Positions 17,560 to 25,975 of a stretch of 64,000 nucleotides of DNA are shown here, piece by piece (within the stretch, counting starts at the first letter, position 1; every line of letters starts with the position of its first letter). Both the position numbers and the translations under genes were made by a program. This DNA comes from DAOUJI01 sp965197415. GTDB lineage: Bacteria > Chloroflexota > Dehalococcoidia > Lucifugimonadales > JAGWBF01. The DNA lies in assembly GCA_965197415.1 (NCBI GenBank), contig OZ240207.1, forward strand, positions 186,001-250,000. Reading direction: 5' to 3'. The notes under the pieces were generated by a model, which worked only from the letters and a program-made list of their open reading frames with translations, was not told the origin of the DNA and made no database searches.

Positions 17560-17588
17560 ATGATACTATAGGGTTTCGGGGCTGTCAG
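17560..17588 (-). promoter_or_regulatory. Predicted promoter of the crotonase-SDR operon
   Basis: On the minus strand CTGACA (17588-17583), 17 bases, TATCAT (17565-17560), each one base off consensus. It is back to back with the predicted fur-family promoter at 17616. Confidence 0.6.
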
Positions 17589-17615
17589 TTGGCCCCGCCC
17601 GCGCTGGCGGAGTCC

Positions 17616-17645
17616 TTGACACCCGGAGACGGGCTGGGCTATGGT
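17616..17645 (+). promoter_or_regulatory. Predicted promoter of the Fur-family gene
   Basis: Perfect TTGACA (17616-17621), 18 bases, TATGGT (17640-17645). The -10 overlaps the first possible ATG (17641), so transcription would begin near 17652 and the real start codon may lie downstream. Confidence 0.5.
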
Positions 17646-18117
17646 TCTTGCAGTTGCAATTGCGAGTGAAGCGTTGAAACACGAGAAAATCCTGGAGACG
17701 GTAAAGGCCCAAGGCCTCAGGCTCACGCCCCAGCGGCTGATCATCCTGTCGGCCATAGCTGACGGCCACGGCCACATGAACGTAGACGAGGTCTACCGCC
17801 GGGCCAAAGACACCTATCCCTATATGGACATCGCCACCGTCTACCGCACTCTCCATCTCTACAAGAAGCTGGGCCTCGTCACCGAGGTGGGCATAGGCGA
17901 CAGGCTGCACTACGAGCTTACCGACCCCGACGCCCGCCACAACCACATGGTCTGTCGCGTATGCGGTAAGGCGGATAACCTCAGCCCCTCTTATCTGGAC
18001 GAGTTCAGAACGCGCCTCGTGGCTGAGTTCGACTTTGAGCCGGACCTGGACCATTTCACTGTCGATGGAGTGTGTTCCACTTGCCGGACGGACAACGGCC
18101 CGGACCCCCACGACTGA
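17641..18117 (+). CDS. Fur-family metalloregulator (Fur/Zur/PerR type)
   Basis: Up to 158 residues. A winged HTH (LRLTPQRLIILSAIADGHGHMNVDEVYRRA, DIATVYRTLHLYKKLGLV) is followed by a dimerisation domain with HNHMVCRVCG and CSTC, the two CxxC pairs that hold structural zinc. It represses metal or peroxide genes when metal-loaded; the sensed metal cannot be decided from sequence alone. TTG 17674 (LKHEKILE) is an alternative start, as family similarity begins there. A palindrome GCAATTGC near 17656-17663 would then be a self-operator. Confidence 0.9.
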   Translation: MVLAVAIASEALKHEKILETVKAQGLRLTPQRLIILSAIADGHGHMNVDEVYRRAKDTYPYMDIATVYRTLHLYKKLGLVTEVGIGDRLHYELTDPDARHNHMVCRVCGKADNLSPSYLDEFRTRLVAEFDFEPDLDHFTVDGVCSTCRTDNGPDPHD

Positions 18118-18171
18118 CGCGTCAGCCGCCGTGCATGGCCGCCTCCCGGCATTCTGGACGCCCTCCCGACC

Positions 18172-18492
18172 ATGAGAACCGCGAAACAAGACGCTCCTGA
18201 ACAGGACGGCAGGGTGAGGCTCAGGGTCCAGCCGAAAGCATCGAGAGACACCGTTGGCGGCGTTAAAGACGGAACGGTGCAAGTGTCTGTGAAGGCCACG
18301 CCGGAGAAGGGGAAGGCCAACAAAGCCGTCACCGAATTGCTGGCCGACGCTCTGGGTGTGCCCAAGTCGGCGGTCGTCATAGTGCGGGGCCATTCATCCC
18401 GGGACAAGTGGATTCAAGTCGAAGGCATGACGGCCCAAAAAGTCTACGCCCGGCTGGCAACGGGGACCGCCGCAGGTGGAGACACCCCATAA
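18172..18492 (+). CDS. DUF167 (YggU) family protein
   Basis: A 106-residue protein with the DUF167 core VRLRVQPKASRD, VSVKATPEKGKANKAVTELLADALGVPKS and VRGHSSRDKWIQVEG. The structure of the family is known (YggU-type alpha/beta) but not its function. It lies 54 bases downstream of the Fur-family gene on the same strand, probably in one transcript. Confidence 0.9.
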   Translation: MRTAKQDAPEQDGRVRLRVQPKASRDTVGGVKDGTVQVSVKATPEKGKANKAVTELLADALGVPKSAVVIVRGHSSRDKWIQVEGMTAQKVYARLATGTAAGGDTP

Positions 18493-18552
18493 CGCCCGGC
18501 TTAGTTGTTGGGCGTCCTCAGATAGAATCAGAAGCCAGGAAAGGAGTCGTTT

Positions 18553-19578
18553 ATGGAGATTGCGCTGAGGGTTCCGGGCTGTGCGCCCGCCAATGAGTCC
18601 GCCGCGTTTGCCCGCAGAGTGGAAGACGCCGGGTTCGACGGCATGGGCATACCGGACACCCAGCTGATTATGCGGGACGTGTACGTAACGCTGGCCCTGG
18701 CAGCCCAGAACACCTATAACCTGAAACTCTACACCGCTGTGACCAACCCGGTTACGCGCCACTTCTCTGTGCTGGCGTCCCTTGTCCAGACGGTGGAGGA
18801 GCTGGCTCCGGGTCGGATAGGCATAATAATAGGCAGCGGCTACAGTGCCGTACGCACCATCGGACAACGCAGGTCCACACTGGACATGATGCGGAGATGC
18901 GTGCTCACGGTGAGGAGCTTGCTTGCCGGCGAACAGGTCGACTTCGACGGTTTCCATGCAAGGCTGCCTTTCGCCGCCGGACGGCGCATCCCTCTAATCA
19001 TCGCAGCCAGCGGCCCCAAGACCCTGGAATTGGCTGGAGAAGTGGCCGACGGAGTCCTCATATCCGCTGGCTTGCATCCCGCCATGCTGGATGCGGCGAT
19101 GGAACGAGTGGAGGCTGGAGCCAAACGTGCGGGGCGAAACCTCGGCAGTGTCGAAGTCATGCACGCCGGACGCGTCCATATATCCCAGGACATGGAGACG
19201 GCCCACGCGATGGCGCGGCCGGTATGCGCTCAGTGGGTGATGGAGCCGTACAGAGCCTCATGGCTCAAGAAAGCAGGGATCGAGGTCCCAGACTTTGAGA
19301 TTCCCCCGGAACTGCTGGCTCTCTATCCAGACATCCCCCACGCTGAGGACTGGGACGAGGCGCGCAGGCTCACTTCATTTTTGTCTGACGACATGGTGGC
19401 CGAGCTTTGCGACGCCATAGGGCTTTTCGGGACCGCCGAGTACGTCGCCGGGCGGCTGGGCCAACTGCGGGATCAAGGCATATCCAGGTTCTTCGTCCAG
19501 ACTACGGAGACATACTCCTTCCCGGAAAGCACGCTGGAAGCCTTTCGAGATTCCGTTTTACCGCAGCTGAGGGGATAG
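18553..19578 (+). CDS. LLM-class (F420/flavin-dependent) oxidoreductase, Mer-like
   Basis: A 341-residue TIM-barrel protein of the luciferase-like superfamily. The regions FARRVEDAGFDGMGIPDT, PGRIGIIIGSGYSAV and PLIIAASGPKTLELAGEVADGVLIS are typical of the methylenetetrahydromethanopterin-reductase-like branch, which often uses F420. The substrate is unknown. GGAAAGGAG lies before the ATG. One of two LLM genes in the window (the other at 42.1 kb). Confidence 0.88.
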   Translation: MEIALRVPGCAPANESAAFARRVEDAGFDGMGIPDTQLIMRDVYVTLALAAQNTYNLKLYTAVTNPVTRHFSVLASLVQTVEELAPGRIGIIIGSGYSAVRTIGQRRSTLDMMRRCVLTVRSLLAGEQVDFDGFHARLPFAAGRRIPLIIAASGPKTLELAGEVADGVLISAGLHPAMLDAAMERVEAGAKRAGRNLGSVEVMHAGRVHISQDMETAHAMARPVCAQWVMEPYRASWLKKAGIEVPDFEIPPELLALYPDIPHAEDWDEARRLTSFLSDDMVAELCDAIGLFGTAEYVAGRLGQLRDQGISRFFVQTTETYSFPESTLEAFRDSVLPQLRG

Positions 19579-19625
19579 CCGCATTTGCCGTCAGGGACAC
19601 GTGGAGCAGTAGGAGTTTCTAAGCG

Positions 19626-20909
19626 TCAGGCAGGTGCGGGTTCGGGCGACTCAGGCGCCTTGGGGCGGAGGGGCGTAAACAGCACGATGACGGCGGGAAT
19701 CAGCGTCAGGATTCCAGAGTAGTAGTATATCGACCCGTAGCCGCCCCAGTGCTTGATTATTAGCTCCGAGGCCAGGAACGGAGTCGCAATCCCGACCAGC
19801 CCGCCGAGTCCGAAGACCAACCCTATGGCCGTGGCCTCGGTGCCTCTGCCCACGATATCCAGCACTGAGGCCTGTAGGATGTGGTGCAGCGCAAAACTGA
19901 AAAGTCCCATGCCCGCGAACACCAGAAGCAGAAGCCGGCTGTCTCCGGTCTTGACCACCAGCAGCGACAACGCCCCCGCGACAATGAAACCGGGAACCAT
20001 GATGGCCTTTCGCCCGACTTTGTCGGACAAGGGACCTAGAATTGGCCCGGATATCACGCCCATGCCAGCCAGCAGTCCTAGATGTAAGCCCGCCTCGATT
20101 TTGCCCATTCCCAAGCTGCTGGCAGCGTCGATGACCCCCATGTCGTCTTCGACGCCTATCAGGTAGAAGGGTGTCCAGTGGGCGACGGCGCTCAACCCAA
20201 TGCCCCTGAGCGTTGCGGCGAGCACCAAGGCCATCACAACAGGGTTCTTGACCGCCGTCAAAGAATGGCGCAGCTGAGGCAACAGTTTCTTGGGTTCTTC
20301 GCCGTCCTCATCGGAACTGCCGACATCCCTGAGCGACCACCAGACGAATACGGCCATCAGCGCCGCCGGGATGGCATAGATGAACAGAACGTAACGCCAT
20401 AGGAGCACGGTCAAGAGGACGGCTGCCAGCAGCGGCCCCAAGTAGTTGCAGATATTGGCCACTGTGCCGTGGATGGTGATGGCGAATCCCCGCCTATCGG
20501 GGAACCGCTGAGAAAGGGCGGCGGCCGCTGGCAGGTGCCACAACGAACCCGGCACGGAAATCAGCAGCACCGCCAGGGCCAGGACGGGCAAGTTGGGGGA
20601 CGCCCCCATTATTATGAACGTGAGGGCCGACCAGGCCATGCAGGCGGTCAGAATCAGGCCCCACTTGTCCTTCAGCATGTCCACCAAAGGACCGCCGCCC
20701 AGGTTGACTACGCTGGAACCTGCCTGCCGAACAGAGAAGAGGATGGCTACAGTAAAGTTGCTGTAGCCAAAGACAGCGGCTATCTCTCGCAATATCAGAG
20801 GGAAGCCCAGGTCATAGAGATGGGATATGCCGTGGCCAAAGGACAGGCTCCCAAGGACAAAGCCCCGGTTCTGCCGAATCCCTACCTGAGCCGGAATAGC
20901 CTCTTCCAA
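19626..20909 (-). CDS. MFS transporter
   Basis: A 427-residue major-facilitator protein with about twelve hydrophobic segments and the loop motif GPLSDKVGRKAIMVPG between helices 8 and 9. It starts HGISHLYDLGFPLILREI, a pattern seen in organic-anion symporters. Substrate unknown. It is the last gene of a run of two VOC genes and itself, with a spacing of 10 bases, so it may import a compound handled by those enzymes. Confidence 0.9.
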   Translation of the reverse strand: MEEAIPAQVGIRQNRGFVLGSLSFGHGISHLYDLGFPLILREIAAVFGYSNFTVAILFSVRQAGSSVVNLGGGPLVDMLKDKWGLILTACMAWSALTFIIMGASPNLPVLALAVLLISVPGSLWHLPAAAALSQRFPDRRGFAITIHGTVANICNYLGPLLAAVLLTVLLWRYVLFIYAIPAALMAVFVWWSLRDVGSSDEDGEEPKKLLPQLRHSLTAVKNPVVMALVLAATLRGIGLSAVAHWTPFYLIGVEDDMGVIDAASSLGMGKIEAGLHLGLLAGMGVISGPILGPLSDKVGRKAIMVPGFIVAGALSLLVVKTGDSRLLLLVFAGMGLFSFALHHILQASVLDIVGRGTEATAIGLVFGLGGLVGIATPFLASELIIKHWGGYGSIYYYSGILTLIPAVIVLFTPLRPKAPESPEPAPA

Positions 20910-20919
20910 AACGCAGGTC

Positions 20920-21360
20920 CTAGCTTACCCGTTGGTCCAGCTGAACGAAGTTCCCGTCCGGGTCCTCGAAAATAGTGGTCATCACTTGGCCGCTTCCGTC
21001 CTCCCCATACCAGCCGGAGTCCACGGTGTTCGGCCCGGAACGGATCGCTACACCCGCAGCCTTCAGTTTCTCCAACGTTTCCTCCAGGTCTTCCACCCAG
21101 AAGGCGAAATGGTGGTATCCCAGCTGGTTCATCTGCAACGGCTCGCCGGGGATCAGGTTCTTGGTTTCCCCCAACACGATGAAGGTCGAGTCCGGGCCGT
21201 CCTCCCAACGGAGGTACACGGCCCTTCTCTCATCGGGAGTGCCTCCACGTTCGATTCTGTCCAAGTCCACCTTAAGCCCCAGCAGGTCCCGGTAGAAACC
21301 GAGGGCTGCGTCCATGTCCTTGACTCCGATGGCGAGGTGAGAAAAGGCTCTAGTCTTCAC
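20920..21360 (-). CDS. VOC-family (glyoxalase/dioxygenase fold) protein
   Basis: 146 residues with two beta-alpha-beta-beta-beta modules: HLAIGVKDMDAALGFYRDLLGL and FWVEDLEETLEKLKAAGV, ending in FEDPDGNFVQLDQ. His and Glu residues at the usual metal positions suggest a metal-dependent lyase, isomerase or dioxygenase. It lies 24 bases after a paralogous VOC gene. Confidence 0.85.
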   Translation of the reverse strand: MKTRAFSHLAIGVKDMDAALGFYRDLLGLKVDLDRIERGGTPDERRAVYLRWEDGPDSTFIVLGETKNLIPGEPLQMNQLGYHHFAFWVEDLEETLEKLKAAGVAIRSGPNTVDSGWYGEDGSGQVMTTIFEDPDGNFVQLDQRVS

Positions 21361-21384
21361 AATATCCTCCTAGCGGGTGCCGGG

Positions 21385-21822
21385 TTATTCGTTGATGCAT
21401 TGTTCGAACTGTATTGGAAGGCCGTCCGGATCATAGCAGAAGAGGGAGTAGTACCTGCACCCGTAGACGGGTTGAAACAGCGTGTTGTCCACCTCTCTGG
21501 GTTCTGAGAAGCATTGCACGCCGTCTGCGGTCAGCCGCTCGTACATTTCGTGGATGTCGTCCACCCAGAAAGAGAAGTGGTCGATGGGAGTGGCGTCTGT
21601 GCCGCCATTCTGGTATTCCACGTCCAGGTATTGGGCGATAACCAACTTGAAGGAGTCGTTGTTTCCTTCCCAGTCCAGGTATGCGGCCCGGCGTCTGTAA
21701 CTGCCGCCGTCTTCCGTCGCCTGATGGTACATTCGCATCCCCAGCAGATCGCTGTAGAAATGAAGGGACTTGTCCAGGTCTCGCACGTACAGGGCATTGT
21801 GGGACATGCCTATGGTGGCCAT
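21385..21822 (-). CDS. VOC-family (glyoxalase/dioxygenase fold) protein
   Basis: 145 residues, similar in layout to the next gene: MSHNALYVRDLDKSLHFYSDLLGM, then DHFSFWVDDIHEMYERL and YDPDGLPIQFEQ. Metal-binding His and Glu positions are present. First gene of the VOC-VOC-MFS run, and preceded by a GGAGG-like site. Function cannot be narrowed beyond the fold. Confidence 0.85.
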   Translation of the reverse strand: MATIGMSHNALYVRDLDKSLHFYSDLLGMRMYHQATEDGGSYRRRAAYLDWEGNNDSFKLVIAQYLDVEYQNGGTDATPIDHFSFWVDDIHEMYERLTADGVQCFSEPREVDNTLFQPVYGCRYYSLFCYDPDGLPIQFEQCINE

Positions 21823-22069
21823 TCTCTCCTCCTTACATAAGATAGCCCGGCAATTTCGGGATCTTCATTATGGAGTCAAACAGAGGAAGTAAACGGGCGG
21901 CCTGCTCGACTTGTGCGTCGGCTTGCCCGGACCGTCGCCGAGTCCCGCCGACAACGGAAGTGTATACCACTGCAGCCCGGATGTGAAATTTTCGCACGCA
22001 GACTTCTTGTTGCATACTTGCGCATAGGATAAACTATATAACCATCACTACAACATCAAGTAATTGCCA

Positions 22070-23164
22070 ATGCCAGACGCTTCCACCGACCAATTGCTGA
22101 AAAAGCTAGCCCTCGTAGAGGAAAGATACACCGAGATCGAGGACCTCCTCTCCGATCCGGAAGTGGCAACCAACTATTCCAGAGTCCAAACCCTGGCCAA
22201 GGAACGGTCTTCACTCGAAGGGCGGGTCGCCATGCTCCGCGAGTATCGCAACCTCTTGGCCCGCAAGCGGGACGCTCACGCCATCCTGGAAGACGCACCC
22301 GACGCGGAAATGGTTTTGCTGGCCCGGGACGAGTTGGAGTCGGCCGACCTCCGCATCGCTCATCTGGACCGGGAATTGAAGCTGGCTCTTCTGCCCAAGG
22401 ACCCCAACGACGACAAGGACGTCATTGTTGAGATACGCGAGGGAGTGGGAGGGCTTGAAGCGGCCCTCTTCGCCGGAGACCTGTATCGCATGTACACCCG
22501 CTACGCCCAACTGCAGGGCTGGCAGGTTGACGTGCTGAACTCCAATCCCGCCGAAAAGGGCGGATTCAAAGAGGTGGTATTCGAGATCAAAGGGTCTGGG
22601 GCGTTCAGCAGGCTCAAGTTTGAGCGGGGCGCCCACAGAGTGCAAAGAGTGCCCCTCACCGAGGCGTCCGGCAGAATCCACACTTCCACTGCCACCGTCG
22701 CCGTTCTTCCTGAAGCCGACGAGGTGGAAGTGGACATCAACCCGGACGATCTGCGTGTGGATATATTCCACGCCAGCGGCCACGGTGGGCAAAACGTCAA
22801 CAAAGTGGCCTCAGCGGTTCGCATTGTTCACATTCCCACCAACACAGTGTCCATCTGTCAGGACGAACGCTCCCAGTTCAAGAACCGCCAAAAGGCTATG
22901 GCGGTCCTGCGTGCCAGGATTTACGAGGCGGAACAGCGTAGGAAGGACAGCGAGATTACCGCGGCCCGACGCGCCCAGGTGGGGACAGGAGAGAGGGCCG
23001 AAAAGATTCGTACCTACAACTTCCCCCAAGACCGAATCACCGATCACCGAATCAGTTCCAGCTTCCACGGCATCCAGCAGGTGCTGGACGGGGGCGTTGA
23101 CGAAATCATAGAAGCGTTGGGCGCGAACGAACGCACCGCCCTGCTGGAGCAGGCCCTGACCTGA
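22070..23164 (+). CDS. prfA: Peptide chain release factor 1
   Basis: 364 residues from ATG 22070 (a TTG six bases upstream is in frame). The codon-recognition loop reads RVPLTEASGRIHTS, the P-x-T signature of RF1 (UAA/UAG specific) rather than the SPF of RF2. The GGQ motif for peptidyl-tRNA hydrolysis is in GHGGQNVNKVASAVR. The Gln of GGQ is the target of the PrmC encoded at 23.7 kb. Two small genes separate the pair. Confidence 0.96.
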   Translation: MPDASTDQLLKKLALVEERYTEIEDLLSDPEVATNYSRVQTLAKERSSLEGRVAMLREYRNLLARKRDAHAILEDAPDAEMVLLARDELESADLRIAHLDRELKLALLPKDPNDDKDVIVEIREGVGGLEAALFAGDLYRMYTRYAQLQGWQVDVLNSNPAEKGGFKEVVFEIKGSGAFSRLKFERGAHRVQRVPLTEASGRIHTSTATVAVLPEADEVEVDINPDDLRVDIFHASGHGGQNVNKVASAVRIVHIPTNTVSICQDERSQFKNRQKAMAVLRARIYEAEQRRKDSEITAARRAQVGTGERAEKIRTYNFPQDRITDHRISSSFHGIQQVLDGGVDEIIEALGANERTALLEQALT

Positions 23165-23219
23165 TCCGGTGACACCCGCGGACCTCGCTGTCGCCTAAGC
23201 CCCGGTGGGCAGGAACGCC

Positions 23220-23486
23220 GTGTCGTCAGAATCAATAAAGCTGGATTTCACTAGCCACGCGGTTCGCGTAATGGCGGAGCGAATGATTCCGATGGAATGG
23301 GTCGAACGTGTGGCCTCTGGGCCGCAGTTGCGCACTCCCGATCCGAACGACCCCGAGGTTGAGCGGTTTTTTAGCCGCATCCCGGAACAGGGTGGCCGTG
23401 TCCTGCGTGTAGTTGTGAACACCCGTGTTGCGCCTTGGCGGGTAGTCAGCGTATTCTTTGATCGCGACATGAGAGGAGCACTATGA
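23220..23486 (+). CDS. DUF4258 protein, likely toxin of a toxin-antitoxin pair
   Basis: About 88 residues from GTG 23220. It shows LDFTSHAVRVMAERMIPMEWVERV and RVLRVVVNT...RVVSVFFDRDM, the DUF4258 pattern related to RelE/HigB-like mRNA interferases. The stop overlaps the next start by four bases (ATGA, 23483-23486), implying coupled translation with a DUF2283 protein; such pairs are treated as putative toxin-antitoxin modules. It lies between prfA and prmC. Confidence 0.75.
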   Translation: MSSESIKLDFTSHAVRVMAERMIPMEWVERVASGPQLRTPDPNDPEVERFFSRIPEQGGRVLRVVVNTRVAPWRVVSVFFDRDMRGAL

Positions 23487-23683
23487 AATTGCACGTGGAC
23501 AAAGAATCCGACGCACTGTACCTGCGCCTCGACGACTCCATAATTGTCGAGTCCCAGGAGGTCTCCCCGGGAGTGGTCCTCGACTACAACGAATCGAATG
23601 AAGTGGTGGGCGTAGAGATGCTGTATCTTTCGAAACGCTCCTCTAAGCTGAATCTTTCCGCACTGGAATTCGAAACGGCTTAG
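23483..23683 (+). CDS. DUF2283 protein, likely antitoxin
   Basis: A 66-residue protein with the DUF2283 signature KLHVDKESDALYLRLDD, VSPGVVLDYNESNEVVGVEML. The family commonly follows DUF4258 genes and is presumed to be the antitoxin. Translation is coupled to the upstream gene by a four-base overlap. Experimental function is not established. Confidence 0.78.
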   Translation: MKLHVDKESDALYLRLDDSIIVESQEVSPGVVLDYNESNEVVGVEMLYLSKRSSKLNLSALEFETA

Positions 23684-23748
23684 CTCAGGGAGAGTTAAGT
23701 CAATCGAAAGCTTGGGCATTCACCAAAAGGTGGGGGAACCGTCGTCGA

Positions 23749-24615
23749 ATGACTGCAGGTCAGTCCATGCCAACCCTCGGTGAGACGCTGCTCCGAATGA
23801 CCGGGTCGCTGGAGGAAGTTTCCATCCCGGACGCCAGGCTGGAAGCGGAAGCGCTGCTGGCCCACGCCCTCGAAATATCCCGAACCCAGGTTTTAGCCCA
23901 TCCGGAGCGACCTCTGTCGCCCGAAGAAGAAGCGGCTGTTTCTGAGGCGCTCCGCCGTAGGTTGAACCGCGAACCCTTGGCCTACATCACGGGACGCCGG
24001 GAGTTCTTCGGCGTAGACCTGATGGTCAATCCGTCGGTCCTGATTCCACGGCCGGAGACCGAGGTACTGGTGGAGACCGCTCTCAAGATTGCCAATGAAT
24101 TCCCCGAGGGCCCGGAACTGTCCGTGGTTGACGTGGGAACGGGGTCCGGGGCGATCGCAGTGTCGCTGGCCCTGCATCTTCCCTCGGCGAGAATATTCGC
24201 GATTGACTCTTCCGGAGCGGCTTTGGAGTTGGCTCAGGCTAACGCCGAATTGCATGGAGTGATGGACAGAATCACGTTTTTGGAAGGAGATTTGCTGTCG
24301 CCTTTTAGTGGTGGTGTAGACCTTATTGCAGCAAACCTCCCCTACGTGCGGACCGGTGAGCTTTCGAGTTTGGCGCCGGAGGTTCAGCAGGAGCCCACGG
24401 GGGCGCTCGATGGAGGCCAAGACGGGCTGGACGTGGTCAGGAGAATGATGCAGCAGGCCCAGCACGCCATATCCGGTGACGGCGTGATTCTGTTGGAAAT
24501 GGACCCCAAACAGGCCGAGCCTTTGCGCAGTATGGGAGAATCCCTGTTTCCGGGAGCGGAGATTTCTATCCTTAAAGACCTAGCCGGACTGGACCGCGTC
24601 TTCATGCTCCGCTAA
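23749..24615 (+). CDS. prmC: Release factor glutamine methyltransferase
   Basis: A 288-residue SAM-dependent methyltransferase that modifies the GGQ glutamine of release factors. SAM motif I is VVDVGTGSGAIAVSLAL; the substrate-binding motif is N-L-P-Y (IAANLPYVRTGEL), where most PrmC have NPPY. An N-terminal helical domain (residues 1-90) has the usual ALEISRTQVLAHPE. ATG 23767 is an alternative start. Functionally linked to prfA upstream. Confidence 0.94.
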   Translation: MTAGQSMPTLGETLLRMTGSLEEVSIPDARLEAEALLAHALEISRTQVLAHPERPLSPEEEAAVSEALRRRLNREPLAYITGRREFFGVDLMVNPSVLIPRPETEVLVETALKIANEFPEGPELSVVDVGTGSGAIAVSLALHLPSARIFAIDSSGAALELAQANAELHGVMDRITFLEGDLLSPFSGGVDLIAANLPYVRTGELSSLAPEVQQEPTGALDGGQDGLDVVRRMMQQAQHAISGDGVILLEMDPKQAEPLRSMGESLFPGAEISILKDLAGLDRVFMLR

Positions 24616-24682
24616 GGAATCCGCGGTATGCCGCCAGTCCTGCGTCTCCCCACACAACCGCATCTTATGGCATAGTAGCAGT

Positions 24683-25156
24683 GTGAAGCCTCCCGGACAT
24701 GCAGCCATATCCATAGGCATTGGCGGAATCGTGTGGGCCGTCACCAAGTCCCCCTACTCCATGCTGGCGGCCACGGCAACCGGCGTCGCTATAGATATCG
24801 ACCATCTGCTGGAATACTACCTCTGGTTTGTCAAAGGAGACAACTCACGGGTCTTCTACCTTCTTCATAGCTATGAGCTGCTGGTCCCCTGCATACTGGC
24901 TGGTGTGCTGTCCGGGGGAGACCCGGTGGTGATTGGGGTCAGCGCCGCCTTTCTGGGTCACCTGGTCACCGACCAGATTGCCAACCCGATGCACCCCTTG
25001 GCTTACTTCTTCACGTTCAGGGTGATAAACAGGTTCAGCCGGGCCAAACTGGTGCACCAACCCTGGGACGAGCTGAGGGCAGAATTCCTGAATGTCTACG
25101 GGGCGAGGGCGGCCTTAAGAAGATTAACCAAAGGGCAAAATGACCGCACCTATTGA
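24683..25156 (+). CDS. Membrane protein resembling YdjM-type putative hydrolases
   Basis: A 157-residue protein from GTG 24683, with three or four hydrophobic segments. GHAAISIG near the N-terminus, a D-I-D-H motif (about 39-42), HSYELL and GHLVTDQIANPMHP give the His/Asp pattern of the YdjM/PF04307-type membrane hydrolase family. The assignment is by motif only. The C-terminus is a basic cytoplasmic tail. No operon partner on this strand. Confidence 0.65.
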   Translation: MKPPGHAAISIGIGGIVWAVTKSPYSMLAATATGVAIDIDHLLEYYLWFVKGDNSRVFYLLHSYELLVPCILAGVLSGGDPVVIGVSAAFLGHLVTDQIANPMHPLAYFFTFRVINRFSRAKLVHQPWDELRAEFLNVYGARAALRRLTKGQNDRTY

Positions 25157-25170
25157 CGTGTGCTGAGGTT

Positions 25171-25908
25171 TTAGGACCTCTCTGGGTCGGGTTCCGTTTC
25201 GTCAGCGGTAGGTTGAACAGGGTTCGCTCTCTCCGGCGTAGGACCGTTGTCTGCCGTCCAGGGAATCCCGCCAAAGGTTAGGGGCCCTGTTTTTATGCTG
25301 TCTGGCGACGCTATTCCAGCTGACAATATCAGCTTCATTGCTTCATCCACAGGCAAGTCCGTATAGGTCACCCGGTCCTCGGGTATGATGCACAGGAACC
25401 CTGAGGTTGGGAATGGAGAGGTCGGGCAGTACACGGCCAGCAGCGTGCCGCCGTTCTCATCCTTCATCTTGGCGGTGACCAGACCAATGGACCTGAGTCC
25501 GTATCCTGGGAACTCGATGAACACCACGGCGCTGTACTTGCCGCCTGACCCGTCAGCGACAGTGCTGAGCACGTCAGTCGCCTGGCGGGCGGTGCGGTAT
25601 ATTCCTCGCACTACGGGGACCAGGTCCACCACCCCGTGGCCGAACTGGATTAGCCTCCGCCCCAGGAAGTGAGTTGTTATCAGTCCCACCAGGTATATGA
25701 TCAGCGCCAGACCGGCGATGCCCATGCCGGGGAACGCGTATCTTGGCGCGAACTCTTCTATCAGGTCTTTGATTATAGGGTCGAACGTATCGAACAGGAA
25801 CTTGAGTATGACGAAAGTGACCACAAGGGGCAGAATCACCAGAATGCCGGCGCCTAAGCTGCTCCGCACGTGGCTGCCAACGGCTCTAAAAAACGAAATT
25901 ATGAACAA
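25171..25908 (-). CDS. DUF502 membrane protein
   Basis: A 245-residue protein with two membrane segments (about 17-40 and 60-82), then the DUF502 block VPVVRGIYRTARQATDVLS, VVFIEFPGYGLRSIGLVT and VYCPTSPFPTSGFLCIIPEDRV. Function is not known. The C-terminal 40 residues are acidic and Pro-rich. Convergent with the upstream membrane gene. Confidence 0.88.
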   Translation of the reverse strand: MFIISFFRAVGSHVRSSLGAGILVILPLVVTFVILKFLFDTFDPIIKDLIEEFAPRYAFPGMGIAGLALIIYLVGLITTHFLGRRLIQFGHGVVDLVPVVRGIYRTARQATDVLSTVADGSGGKYSAVVFIEFPGYGLRSIGLVTAKMKDENGGTLLAVYCPTSPFPTSGFLCIIPEDRVTYTDLPVDEAMKLILSAGIASPDSIKTGPLTFGGIPWTADNGPTPERANPVQPTADETEPDPERS

Positions 25909-25975
25909 TGGCGTGTCAACCGAACTCTGTAGCCCTGGCGCCGGGCATACGGTCTGGGGCGGGTCTCGACGGAGT

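Noticed and set aside
22000..22045. Promoter for prfA (TATAAC near 22037)
   Set aside because: No -35 at 15-19 bases; the best TTGCAT is 21 bases away.
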